A stretch of 32,429 nucleotides of DNA from Candidatus Cellulosilyticum pullistercoris (GTDB taxonomy: Bacteria; Bacillota; Clostridia; Lachnospirales; Cellulosilyticaceae), in assembly GCA_018883705.1 (NCBI GenBank), contig JAHLFQ010000024.1, positions 1 to 32,429 of the forward strand, in the 5' to 3' direction. Position 1 is the stretch's first letter; the number at the start of each line of letters is the position of its first letter. A program made the translations under genes and the position numbers. Below are positions 9,596-18,186 of this stretch, piece after piece. A model generated the notes under the pieces. That model saw only the letters and a program-made list of their open reading frames with translations. It was not told where the DNA came from and did no database searches.

Positions 9596-10497
9596 TTATA
9601 CATCCCCTTTAAAATTTTCTTAATTTGCTCAGCATACATATCAGGCGCTATGCTTATAATATGACAACCTGTAGCAATTTCAAAGCCTGCTACCTTTCCT
9701 ATACGAAGCATAAGTTTTATATGGAAATGATAAGGATATTCCTTTTTTAAATCACCACTCATAAAGCAGATATTAAAGGCATACTGAGATTTTATTTGAT
9801 GATATACTTGTAATAAATACTTCATTAACTTTCCTAACTCTTTTATTTCTTCTAATGAAAGCTCTCCATAATGTTGATAATGCTTTTTGGGAACAAGCCA
9901 CACTTCATAAGGAAATTGTGGTACTGGAGGTATCCAGATTTCCCACAAGCTATCCTCCCAAATCACACTCCCCTCTTGCTTATGTATGTTACTGCATAAA
10001 TAGCAACATTGTGTATGTAGACTATTATATGCTTGATACTTGATCTGCATAGTATAAGGTATGACTTCTAATGCAATCAATTGCCAATGAGAATGACTAA
10101 TACTTGCACCTGCATCTTCTCCGTAGTTCTTAAATACTTCAATTAGGCGAATGTTAGGCAAGGTCATAATGGCATGCCATCTCTTTTGAATCATACATAA
10201 TAATATTTCCCAGTGCTGAATTGTAAAATCTTTTGGATGAAATGTATGATTATGAGTATCGATAATCACATCATGTAGCCCTTTTGCTCGTTCTTCTGAA
10301 GTTACTGGATAGCGATTAGAAACAATTCTGGCAAAGAGTTCATCTGACTGCCAACTTTCATCAATTATCTTTTCTAAACTGGATTCATTGGCTAAACAAA
10401 AAGGACATGTTGTATCCCCTTCATGAATGAAAGGGCGATTATCGCGCTTTTGAGCAATAATGCATGCATCATAAAAAAACTTTTGATAATATTTCAT
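9592..10497 (-). CDS. GalT/HIT-superfamily nucleotidyltransferase-like protein
   Basis: 301 residues. Features of the galactose-1-phosphate uridylyltransferase branch are CPFC (31-34, zinc ligands), THNHTF near 81-86, and NYGEDAGASISHSHWQ (124-139), where H135 and H137 match the zinc ligand and nucleophile of the HxHxQ motif. A second cysteine set, CCYLC (164-168), and YHFHIK (256-261) near the C terminus also fit the two-lobed HIT layout. No other Leloir gene (galK, galE) is nearby. The substrate is therefore uncertain: a UDP-sugar, ADP-sugar or dinucleotide enzyme (DUF4931-like) is possible. Its stop overlaps the GTG start of the FtsA-like gene by four bases, implying coupled translation. 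Confidence 0.72.
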   Translation of the reverse strand: MKYYQKFFYDACIIAQKRDNRPFIHEGDTTCPFCLANESSLEKIIDESWQSDELFARIVSNRYPVTSEERAKGLHDVIIDTHNHTFHPKDFTIQHWEILLCMIQKRWHAIMTLPNIRLIEVFKNYGEDAGASISHSHWQLIALEVIPYTMQIKYQAYNSLHTQCCYLCSNIHKQEGSVIWEDSLWEIWIPPVPQFPYEVWLVPKKHYQHYGELSLEEIKELGKLMKYLLQVYHQIKSQYAFNICFMSGDLKKEYPYHFHIKLMLRIGKVAGFEIATGCHIISIAPDMYAEQIKKILKGMYK

Positions 10498-10521
10498 ATC
10501 CCTTCGCCTCTCTTTTTAATC

Positions 10522-10560
10522 ATTTTACACTATAAGACTCTAAAATAAAAGTAATAATGT
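10522..10560 (-). promoter_or_regulatory. Possible promoter of the GalT-like / FtsA-like operon
   Basis: On the minus strand a TATAGT lies about 35 bases upstream of the GalT-like start. The -35 (TTATTA at 17-base spacing) is poor. It sits between the terminator of the previous operon and the first gene, so a promoter is expected here. Confidence 0.35.
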
Positions 10561-10564
10561 GCAT

Positions 10565-10605
10565 AAAAAATAAAAGACAAGGCTAGGCCTTATCTTTTAT
10601 TTTTT
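10565..10605 (-). terminator. Terminator of the polA-coaE-lipoprotein operon
   Basis: AAAATAAAAGACAAGGC and its complement GCCTTATCTTTTATTTT form a long hairpin with a three-base loop and one mismatch, followed by a T-run on the minus strand. The stop codon of the lipoprotein gene lies inside the stem. Confidence 0.85.
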
Positions 10606-12213
10606 CCCTATTGTCCACTCTTCTACATTAGCAAAAACGTTTAAAGGTGTTGGCTCAATATTGCCTCCTATGGTGTTTTGAGTCATAAGTACTGATTTCT
10701 TAAAGTACAAACTAATATATGGATTTGAAGATGCAAAATACTGTTGAAGTTCACTATAAGCCTCATAAATCGTATCACTTGTCGCTAAAAAGGCTTGCTG
10801 TAATAATTCATCCATTTTATTATCTCGATAACTGATATAATTTTCCCCATTTAAAACACTTGCAGAATGAAAAGCAAAGCTTAAATCTAAGGCATAAGAA
10901 AGTTGCCAGCCACCTAAAAAGGCATCATATTGCTTTGCTACAAGTCGGCTTAAATAGACATCTTTATCTACGATGTCGATCTGCATATCAATCCCGATCT
11001 CTGCATACATACGTTGCATTTCTTTAGCTACCTTAACACGATCACTATTTTCCTTATTGACCATTAATGTAAATGAAAAAGGGATGCCGTTCTTTGTCAT
11101 GAGTCCAGTATCATTATCTAACTGATAGCCCTCTTGGGTTAAAAGAAGTCTCGCCTTTTCTTTATCATATGCTTTTATCTCAAGATTTTTATCATATAAA
11201 TAAGATGTTGGACTAATAGGTGTATCCGTTATAACTGCATGTCCCAAATAATATAAACGTACGATATCTTCTCTATTAAGTGCATAAACTAGCGCATTTC
11301 GTACCATCTCATTTTGAAAAAGTGGTTTATTAAAATTAAGTCCCATAAATTCATAGATTGGAGATACCATCTCAACTGAAGGATTAGAGTTATTGTTTGC
11401 ATACTTACCCCATTCTGTTTCTGAGGTATAAATCACATCAATTAATCCTTGCTTAAAAGAATGTAAGCTACTTGCTTCATCCGGAATCAAATTAATTTGT
11501 ATCTTCTCTATATTAGGTTTCCCATTAAAATAATTAGCATTAGCTACTAAATGAATGGCCTCTAATGGTGTTGTACTTTCATATTTATAAGGGCCTGACC
11601 CAATAGGTGTAATACTCATAGAGTCACTATTTTCTACATTATAAATATGCTCTGGTATAACTGGGAAAAAGAGTGTTTGCAATACACTGCTAAAACTTTG
11701 TTTATAAACAATCTTAAAGGTGGTGCTGTCAATTTTTTCTACAGTTTGTAGGTTTTCCACTGCTTGCTTATAGGGAGAATCTGCAATAGTCTGTATCTTA
11801 CCTAATGTAAAAATAACATCATCACTTGTAAGAGGCATTCCATCATGCCAGGTTAGACCTTCTTTTAATGTAATCGTTACTGCTGTATTATCCTCATTGG
11901 TAACCCATGATTTAGCTAAGTTTGCACTAATAGATCCATCTTCTTTAATATTTACAAGAGGACTAAATATTAAATATAAAGCTTGCTCTACATTAGCTTG
12001 CGTATTATAAAGTGGATTAAGTGTTTTGGGTGTATTCATCGCAATAACCATTTGAGATGCGCTATTTTGCGTAGTTGTCTCTTGCTTTAAATCTGAACCT
12101 TCTTCAGATAAATTATTTTGTTCATTACTGATATCTTTATGCAATAAACTACATCCTGATACACTCATCAATAACAAGCCTATCAGCATAAGCTTCTTAA
12201 GCTTTTTCATCAT
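10597..12213 (-). CDS. Peptide/solute-binding lipoprotein of ABC transporter family 5 (OppA/DppA-like)
   Basis: A 538-residue extracytoplasmic binding protein. The N terminus is a lipoprotein signal: MMKKLKK, a hydrophobic core, then lipobox VSGC with cysteine 21 as the lipidated residue. A low-complexity Ser/Gln/Thr linker follows. The mature part has SBP family 5 features: TLNPLYNTQANVEQALYLIF near 61-80, then LAKSWVTNEDNTAVTITLKEGLTWHDGMPLTSDDVIFTL-type sequence around 99-137, and ALVYALNREDIV near 309-320. No permease or ATPase gene is adjacent, so it must work with components encoded elsewhere or as a sensor. It lies 30 bases after coaE and shares its terminator. Two ATGs are possible; AGGAGG is 4 or 7 bases upstream, and the second (12210) has better spacing. 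Confidence 0.9.
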   Translation of the reverse strand: MMKKLKKLMLIGLLLMSVSGCSLLHKDISNEQNNLSEEGSDLKQETTTQNSASQMVIAMNTPKTLNPLYNTQANVEQALYLIFSPLVNIKEDGSISANLAKSWVTNEDNTAVTITLKEGLTWHDGMPLTSDDVIFTLGKIQTIADSPYKQAVENLQTVEKIDSTTFKIVYKQSFSSVLQTLFFPVIPEHIYNVENSDSMSITPIGSGPYKYESTTPLEAIHLVANANYFNGKPNIEKIQINLIPDEASSLHSFKQGLIDVIYTSETEWGKYANNNSNPSVEMVSPIYEFMGLNFNKPLFQNEMVRNALVYALNREDIVRLYYLGHAVITDTPISPTSYLYDKNLEIKAYDKEKARLLLTQEGYQLDNDTGLMTKNGIPFSFTLMVNKENSDRVKVAKEMQRMYAEIGIDMQIDIVDKDVYLSRLVAKQYDAFLGGWQLSYALDLSFAFHSASVLNGENYISYRDNKMDELLQQAFLATSDTIYEAYSELQQYFASSNPYISLYFKKSVLMTQNTIGGNIEPTPLNVFANVEEWTIGKK

Positions 12214-12243
12214 CTTTCCTCCTTTATCTACAAAACAGCTAAC

Positions 12244-12837
12244 TTATAATAAGGTTAAAAGCTGCTTAATTTGAGTAGTTGTCGCATCTAAAGAGATACC
12301 ATTATCAATTACATAATCTGCTGCTGCCTTAAGTTCTTCCCATTCTTTTTGTGCTTTAAATCGTTTTAGAATATGCGCCTCATCTAAATTTTCTCTAGCC
12401 ATCACACGCTTTACTCTTACATCTTTATCTGCATAAACGGCAATGACTAGATCAGTTAGATCAACCAATCCACTTTCCAGTAACAGCGCTGCTTCTAAAA
12501 TAATATGCTGACCCGGTGCAGTCTTCTGATAATAGGCAATACGTTCCTTTATTTTTGTTGTGATTATGGGATGGGTAATTGTATTTAATAATGCCACTTT
12601 TTCTGGATTTCCAAAAACTGCTTGTCCTAGCTTTTTTCTTATAATCTCTCCTGATTCATCTAATATCTCTTTACCAAATGCTTTAATAATAGGCTGATAG
12701 GCATCTGCACCTTTTAGTAGAATCTCATGTCCTATTAAATCTGCTGAAATATAAGAAAATGGCTGTATTTCATTCATTATAGCAATAACTGTTGACTTAC
12801 CAGCTCCCATTCCTCCTACTATACCAATTACTTTCAT
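12244..12837 (-). CDS. coaE: Dephospho-CoA kinase
   Basis: Catalyses the last step of coenzyme A synthesis, phosphorylating the 3'-hydroxyl of dephospho-CoA with ATP. The 197 residues are a normal length. The P-loop is GIVGGMGAGKST (5-16). SADLIGHE (31-38) carries the catalytic Asp region, and LLLESGLVDLTDLVIAVYADKDVRVKR near 118-143 is typical of the CoA-binding and lid regions. The gene begins 10 bases after the polA stop with AGGGGTG as ribosome binding site. The polA-coaE linkage is common in clostridia. Confidence 0.95.
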   Translation of the reverse strand: MKVIGIVGGMGAGKSTVIAIMNEIQPFSYISADLIGHEILLKGADAYQPIIKAFGKEILDESGEIIRKKLGQAVFGNPEKVALLNTITHPIITTKIKERIAYYQKTAPGQHIILEAALLLESGLVDLTDLVIAVYADKDVRVKRVMARENLDEAHILKRFKAQKEWEELKAAADYVIDNGISLDATTTQIKQLLTLL

Positions 12838-12847
12838 TTTTACACCC

Positions 12848-15490
12848 CTATTTTACTTCTAGCCAATTTTGTCCTTGATGTACATCTACGTGTAAAGGCA
12901 CACTTAAATCTGCTGCATGCTCCATTTCTTCTTTAAGAAGCTGTCTTACCATTTCAATTTCCTCACGATGAGTCTCAATAAGTAATTCGTCATGTACAGT
13001 TAAAATTAATTTAGAACGTAACTTAAGCGTTTTTAGTTTACGATGTACTCTAATCATGGCTATTTTAATAATATCTGCTGCAGTACCTTGAATAGGTGTA
13101 TTCATAGCAATACGTTTTCCAAATTCCCTTAAATTATAATTACTTGCTAAAATTTCAGGGATTTCTCTTTTACGATGATAAAGTGTTTCTACATATCCAT
13201 GCTCCATAGCATATGAAATGGTACTTTCAATATAACTTTTAATATTAGGATATTTTTCAAAGTATCCATCAATATAACGTTGTGCCTCTTTCTGAGATAT
13301 TTTAAGGTCTTCTGAAAGAGCAAAAGCACTAATTCCATACACAATTCCAAAATTAACTGCTTTTGCATTGCTTCTTTGAATAGATGTCACCTCATCAAAA
13401 GGGACATGAAATACTTGTGAAGCTGTTAAGGCATGAATATCCATATTGTGCTTAAATGCATCAATAAGCGTATGATCTTTTGAGATATGTGCTAGTAATC
13501 TAAGTTCAATCTGTGAATAATCTCCATCTAAAAATACATACTCATCTGATGTTGGTATAAAAAGACTTCGAATTTTTTTGCCCATCTCAAATTTAACAGG
13601 TATGTTTTGTAGATTAGGTTCAGTACTACTTAGTCTACCAGTCGCTGTAATTGTTTGATTGAAAGTAGAATGAATTTTGTAATCATCTGAAATCACATTT
13701 AGTAAGCCATCTACATAAGTAGATTTAAGCTTTGCATATTGGCGATATTCTAGAATCTTTTCAACAATTGGATAATCTTTTTTTAGTACTTCTAATACTT
13801 CTGCAGCTGTAGAATAACCTGTCTTTGTTTTTTTAACCACAGGAATCTGCATTTTTTCAAATAAAATAACTCCTAGTTGTTTAGGTGAATTAATATTAAA
13901 AGTTTCACCTGCTTCTTCATAAATCTGTTCAGATATCTTATCAAGTAACGCTTGAAGCTCCTTACCATAAGTAGTAAGGCCACTAGGATCGACAGTAATT
14001 CCTGCTATTTCCATATCAAATAAAACTTCAATAAGAGGCATTTCAATTTCGTTAAATAAAGAGAGCATGTGCTCTTCTTCTAATTTAATAGCCATCACTT
14101 TTTTTATCTGGCAGAGTATAAGGGCACGCTTTCCTAGCTCTTGCAAACGAATACTTTCCTCTAATTCGAGCCACTTTTTCTGAGACTTGCCTTTGCCTAA
14201 AAGTAATTCATCATGAGATACACTATGGCTACCTAAGAATAACTCCTCAAGTTCTGATAAAACGTATTCTTTACTTGTTGGATGTAAAAGATAGGCTGCA
14301 ATAAACGTGTCAAAATTAGCATTTACCAACCTTATATGATACGTTATAAGGTCATGCATCATCTTCTTGCTGTCATGAACAATTTTTTCATAACTTGGAC
14401 TTTCCAAAAATTCGGTAAGCAGTGTAATTTCTTCATCACTATTCATATCCCACTCTTTATAATAAATCTGATCTTCAATTGAAAGAGCAAGTCCAAGCTT
14501 ATCTTTCTCTAAAAAGTAGCTCATTCCTATTTCACTACCTTTTTTATCTATAAGAAACTGCTTAAAAGTTTCTGTTGTCAAAGTAGTAATATTGGCCTCT
14601 TTGACAGGAGACGCTACTTCATTTTTAGGTAACTTGGCTAGAATTGATTTTAATTCTAAAGCTTTAAAAAGTTCTGTGGCCTCTTCATCAAGTGTTAAAT
14701 CAAAATCGAAATCTTGCCATGCATATTCTAATGGTACATCACATACGATTGTTGCTAGCATTTTACTATCTCTTGCATCTTGTGCAAAATTTGTTAGATT
14801 TTCTTTAAGTTTCTTCTGCTTAATTTCATCTAAATGCTCTAAGAGATTTTCAATGCTACCATATTCCTTGATGAGTTTAATGGCTGTCTTCTCACCAATC
14901 CCTGGTACGCCTTTTATATTATCCGAAGCATCTCCCATAAGACCTTTTACATCCACAAATGCACGAGGTGTCACTCCATATACAGCCTCTACATCTTTTG
15001 CAAAAAAACTTTCGATTTCTGTACCTGTTTTCTTCGTACGTGGGATTTTAATTTCAATATCTTGAGAAGTAATTTGAAATAAATCACGATCTCCTGATAC
15101 AACCGTTACACACATACCTTCCTTTTCTGCAGATTTCGCTAATGTACCTAGAACATCATCCGCTTCAAATCCTTCTTTTGAAACAATATGAATATGCATT
15201 GCTGTAAGTACTTTTTTTATAAGAGGAATTTGTGAGCGAAGTTCCTCTGGCATTCCTTTACGATTCCCCTTATATTCACTTGAAAATTCGTGTCTAAAAG
15301 TTGGCACATTTAAATCAAAGCAAACGCCTAAGTAATTAGGTTTTTCCTTTTCTATAATACTAAGCATCATATTTAAAAAGCCAAAAACTGCATTTGTATA
15401 TTGTCCTTCTTTATTGGTTAATAAAGGGACTCCATAAAAAGCACGATTGGCTATACTATGTCCATCAAATAATAATAATTTTTCTTTCAT
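12848..15490 (-). CDS. polA: DNA polymerase I
   Basis: Three-domain polymerase of 880 residues from the preferred ATG at 15490. An in-frame ATG at 15502 would add four residues, but the GAGGTG ribosome binding site lies inside that extension, so the downstream start is chosen. The N-terminal 5'-3' exonuclease is intact (LLFDGHSIANRAFYG, VVSGDRDLFQI, GVPGIGEKTA). The middle 3'-5' exonuclease region (about 300-470) lacks the DxE and other metal ligands, so proofreading is probably absent, as in Bacillus. The polymerase domain has motif A DYSQIELRLLAH, motif B RSNAKAVNFGIVYG and motif C TVHDELLIE. It is the first gene of a unit with coaE and a lipoprotein gene. Confidence 0.96.
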   Translation of the reverse strand: MKEKLLLFDGHSIANRAFYGVPLLTNKEGQYTNAVFGFLNMMLSIIEKEKPNYLGVCFDLNVPTFRHEFSSEYKGNRKGMPEELRSQIPLIKKVLTAMHIHIVSKEGFEADDVLGTLAKSAEKEGMCVTVVSGDRDLFQITSQDIEIKIPRTKKTGTEIESFFAKDVEAVYGVTPRAFVDVKGLMGDASDNIKGVPGIGEKTAIKLIKEYGSIENLLEHLDEIKQKKLKENLTNFAQDARDSKMLATIVCDVPLEYAWQDFDFDLTLDEEATELFKALELKSILAKLPKNEVASPVKEANITTLTTETFKQFLIDKKGSEIGMSYFLEKDKLGLALSIEDQIYYKEWDMNSDEEITLLTEFLESPSYEKIVHDSKKMMHDLITYHIRLVNANFDTFIAAYLLHPTSKEYVLSELEELFLGSHSVSHDELLLGKGKSQKKWLELEESIRLQELGKRALILCQIKKVMAIKLEEEHMLSLFNEIEMPLIEVLFDMEIAGITVDPSGLTTYGKELQALLDKISEQIYEEAGETFNINSPKQLGVILFEKMQIPVVKKTKTGYSTAAEVLEVLKKDYPIVEKILEYRQYAKLKSTYVDGLLNVISDDYKIHSTFNQTITATGRLSSTEPNLQNIPVKFEMGKKIRSLFIPTSDEYVFLDGDYSQIELRLLAHISKDHTLIDAFKHNMDIHALTASQVFHVPFDEVTSIQRSNAKAVNFGIVYGISAFALSEDLKISQKEAQRYIDGYFEKYPNIKSYIESTISYAMEHGYVETLYHRKREIPEILASNYNLREFGKRIAMNTPIQGTAADIIKIAMIRVHRKLKTLKLRSKLILTVHDELLIETHREEIEMVRQLLKEEMEHAADLSVPLHVDVHQGQNWLEVK

Positions 15491-15518
15491 ACTACACCTC
15501 ATTTATTCATTTAAATGT

Positions 15519-15530
15519 ATTATAGCATAT
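15519..15530 (-). promoter_or_regulatory. Probable polA promoter (extended -10)
   Basis: On the minus strand TATGCTATAAT contains a consensus -10 (15519-15524) with TG one base upstream. The -35 is weak. It lies about 29 bases before the polA start, downstream of the recO terminator. Confidence 0.5.
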
Positions 15531-15664
15531 TTCACCAATTTATATCTTAAGAATTATAAAATCTTACCACTTATCTCTATATAGTATACCCTAAATATAA
15601 ATTTTCAAATAGTGACTATCTTCTCGTTATTTCTTCTTTGATGCGATTTATTTTCTTTATATAA

Positions 15665-15702
15665 ATAATAAAAGGAGGCTATTTAGCCTCCTTTTATTAT
15701 TT
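15665..15702 (-). terminator. Terminator of the yqfC-recO operon
   Basis: AATAATAAAAGGAGGCTA and TAGCCTCCTTTTATTATT form a perfect hairpin with a two-base centre. It starts at the recO stop codon and is T-rich on the minus strand. Confidence 0.85.
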
Positions 15703-16462
15703 ATATCATTGCCTCTATACGATCAATAAATTCAACTGTTTTAAATATTTTATCAACATAAAAAGGTACATAGTAGTTACAGACTTGATTTAATTCTTGT
15801 TGTATCTCATGAGTTACCCTAAAGTGGTAAAGCTTATTAATTGATGAACTTAGTATGTACTGTAAGGTATAACGTGTACTATAGCTAATCATCACCGTAT
15901 CTTTATAATACGATTTACAACTTTCACAAACTAGCCCACCAGCTTCTGCTGAGAAATAGTACTTACTTGTTTCACCTTCTTTTAAGACTTCTCCACATTC
16001 TGTACAACTTGCTAACTGAGGCATAAAGCCTAGCTCTGCTAAAGCTCTTAATTCATAGATACGTCTAATAAGACTATAACTGGCCTCTTCATAAGTTAAG
16101 GCTTTAAGCGTTTTTAGAGTAAGCCTTAATAATTCAGGCTGGGCCAACATAGGTTCAGTAACATATTGTAGAAATTCCATAATATAGCTTGCATAACTTA
16201 ATGATTCAAGTCTATTTCTGATGTTGTGAAACATTTCTATAATATCAACATTTACTAATCGATAGGTGTCTTTAAAAGATGTCAGGATAAACTCTCCATA
16301 AACAAAAAGTTGTGTTGCAGATGCAAACCCTCTATCTACTTTTTTGGCTTTGGGTGCCAATACTTGAATTTTACCATATTCTTTTGTGAAGAGAGTGATA
16401 TACTTATCACTCTCACCCACAATATATTCTTTAACTACTAATGCTTTTGTTCTAATCAGCAT
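15701..16462 (-). CDS. recO: DNA repair protein RecO
   Basis: Mediator of RecF-pathway recombination that helps load RecA on SSB-coated DNA. The 253 residues are a normal length. The N-terminal OB fold begins RTKALVVKEYIVGESDKYITLFT (residues 4-26), a classic RecO start. A zinc finger with CTECG (157-161) and CESC (about 178-181) is present, followed by a helical C terminus. The ATG has AGGATG upstream. It sits 7 bases after yqzL at the end of the operon, just before a strong terminator. Confidence 0.95.
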   Translation of the reverse strand: MLIRTKALVVKEYIVGESDKYITLFTKEYGKIQVLAPKAKKVDRGFASATQLFVYGEFILTSFKDTYRLVNVDIIEMFHNIRNRLESLSYASYIMEFLQYVTEPMLAQPELLRLTLKTLKALTYEEASYSLIRRIYELRALAELGFMPQLASCTECGEVLKEGETSKYYFSAEAGGLVCESCKSYYKDTVMISYSTRYTLQYILSSSINKLYHFRVTHEIQQELNQVCNYYVPFYVDKIFKTVEFIDRIEAMI

Positions 16463-16469
16463 ACTACAA

Positions 16470-16607
16470 TCATCCTACCTCATTCTCACCGTTAGGCAGC
16501 TTTTGGAAATCACTGCTATTTTTAGTAACTTCCTCATAAGCCTTATAGTTAAGATACGTATCAACTTGTCCTGTTATCATAAAATAACTCCAAAATTCTT
16601 GTAACAT
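16470..16607 (-). CDS. yqzL: YqzL family small protein
   Basis: A 45-codon gene between era and recO. The predicted product starts MLQEFWSYFMITGQVDTYLN and continues KAYEEVTKNS to ENEVG. The pattern of an aromatic N terminus followed by TGxVDTYL matches the short YqzL family, which in Bacillus lies at the same place between era and recO. AGGGGGC lies about eight bases upstream of the ATG, and the TGA is 7 bases before the recO start, close to the recO ribosome binding site. The function is unknown. The 99 bases upstream, after era, show no other gene. Confidence 0.85.
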   Translation of the reverse strand: MLQEFWSYFMITGQVDTYLNYKAYEEVTKNSSDFQKLPNGENEVG

Positions 16608-16706
16608 ATTCTCAAGCCCCCTAATGGTTCATTTATAGTTAAGTTATGCAGTTTTGGGCTAACTATCCTACAAAAAAAATACCAATTGCAAGTACCTTGA
16701 CATTTA

Positions 16707-17615
16707 TTACATTAGATCTTTTCCATTATAACCGTAGTTTTTTATTAAAAAATCACTATCGCGCCAATTCTTTTTAATTTTTACCCATAGCGTTAGATAA
16801 ATTTTAGAACCTAATAAGCGTTCAATATCATATCGTGCTTTAGTTCCAATTTCTTTAATCATTTGTCCCTGTTTTCCAATGATAATGCGTTTATGAGAGT
16901 CTCTTTCACATACAATTGTTGCTTCAATATCAACAACATGTCCTTTTTCTCTTCTTTTCATGGTGTCTATTTCTACAGCAATACCATGTGGGATTTCTTT
17001 ATCTAAAAGATGAAGTGCTTTTTCACGAATAATTTCTGCTACAATTTGTCGTTCAGGTTGATCCGTTAACATATCACTTGGGAAAAATTGAGGACCTTCT
17101 GGTAAATAAATTGGCATTGTTTTTAAGATAGCTTGTAAATTAAGTCCTTCATATGCAGAAATAGGAATAATTTCCTTGAAGTCATAGACTTTACGATAAG
17201 CATCTATGGTCTCTAGTACCGTTTCCTTTGGCACACTGTCGATTTTATTAATACATAAAAATACAGGTGTTTCAATGTGCTTTAAACGTTCGATAATTTC
17301 TTCATCTACTCTTCCAATAAAAGGGTCTGCTTCTACTAAATAAAAAATAACATCTACTTCATTAAGTGTTGTAATAGCAGACTTCACCATAAATTCACCT
17401 AATTTATTCTTTGGAGTGTGAATCCCTGGGGTATCAATAAATACTGCTTGAAATTCTTCCGTTGTTAATACGGTTTGAATACGATTTCTAGTCGTTTGAG
17501 GCTTATTAGACATAATGGCTACTTTTTCTCCAATAAGCTGATTCATGAGTGTTGATTTTCCTACATTGGGTCTTCCAATAATAGATACAAAACCTGATTT
17601 AAATGATGCGTTCAT
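16707..17615 (-). CDS. era: GTPase Era
   Basis: Ras-like GTPase with a KH domain that binds the 3' end of 16S rRNA during 30S assembly. 302 residues. G1 is GRPNVGKST (14-22), the G2 region has TTRNRI, G3 is DTPGIHTPK (about 61-69) and G4 is NKID (about 124-127). The C-terminal KH domain carries IIIGKQGQMIKEIGTKAR. The gene follows ybeY after 70 bases. In Bacillus dgkA and cdd lie between these two genes; here they are absent. Confidence 0.97.
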   Translation of the reverse strand: MNASFKSGFVSIIGRPNVGKSTLMNQLIGEKVAIMSNKPQTTRNRIQTVLTTEEFQAVFIDTPGIHTPKNKLGEFMVKSAITTLNEVDVIFYLVEADPFIGRVDEEIIERLKHIETPVFLCINKIDSVPKETVLETIDAYRKVYDFKEIIPISAYEGLNLQAILKTMPIYLPEGPQFFPSDMLTDQPERQIVAEIIREKALHLLDKEIPHGIAVEIDTMKRREKGHVVDIEATIVCERDSHKRIIIGKQGQMIKEIGTKARYDIERLLGSKIYLTLWVKIKKNWRDSDFLIKNYGYNGKDLM

Positions 17616-17685
17616 TAACTTCTCCTATTCTTCCTCTTGTAAATCTATTTTATTGTCTCTTTATTCCATGATTATTTATAGCTTT

Positions 17686-18186
17686 TTATCTTAATATAGA
17701 TAAATATTGTAACACACTTTCTTGCTTATTGACCATCTTTTTCTCATCTTCAGGTGTCATATGATCATAACCTAATAAATGAAACATACTATGTGCTACT
17801 AAAAAACATACCTCACGTTCTAAACTATGTCCAAGGTATTCTGCTTGTTCTCTTGCTTTCTCGTCACATAAAATAATATCTCCGAGCATGACTTCCTCAG
17901 TATCATAATTTATGCAACTTGAGTAGTCAATTTGATCCCAATTAATATAACCTATTTCTTCTGCATCTATTTGTGGAAAAGATAAGACATCTGTAGGGCG
18001 ATCTATATTTCTATGTGTTTTATTAATTTCATGAATACGATTCATATCTACCATGGTTAAGCTTACTTCTACTTCATAAGGTACTTCTTCTTCATCTAAA
18101 CAACGTTCAATAACGCTTTCAACCTTTTTATACAGGTTTGGATATTGGTTAAAAAAACCAGTTTCATCTTCTAATAAAATTGTCAC
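17686..18186 (-). CDS. ybeY: Endoribonuclease YbeY (rRNA maturation)
   Basis: Zinc-dependent endoribonuclease in 16S rRNA maturation and ribosome quality control. 166 residues. The zinc motif HSMFHLLGYDH (HxxxHxxGxDH) is at about 131-141, and RPTDVLSFPQ, a second family signature, is near 63-72. The start is GTG at 18186, directly after the TAA of pgpH (TAAGTG); no in-frame ATG lies near it, and a distant AAAGGA is the only ribosome binding site, so translational coupling is likely. Confidence 0.95.
   Translation of the reverse strand: MTILLEDETGFFNQYPNLYKKVESVIERCLDEEEVPYEVEVSLTMVDMNRIHEINKTHRNIDRPTDVLSFPQIDAEEIGYINWDQIDYSSCINYDTEEVMLGDIILCDEKAREQAEYLGHSLEREVCFLVAHSMFHLLGYDHMTPEDEKKMVNKQESVLQYLSILR

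Noticed and set aside
14592-15065. Plus-strand open frame of 157 codons inside polA
   Set aside because: It is a shadow of the polA reading frame on the other strand, serine- and phenylalanine-rich with no domain.
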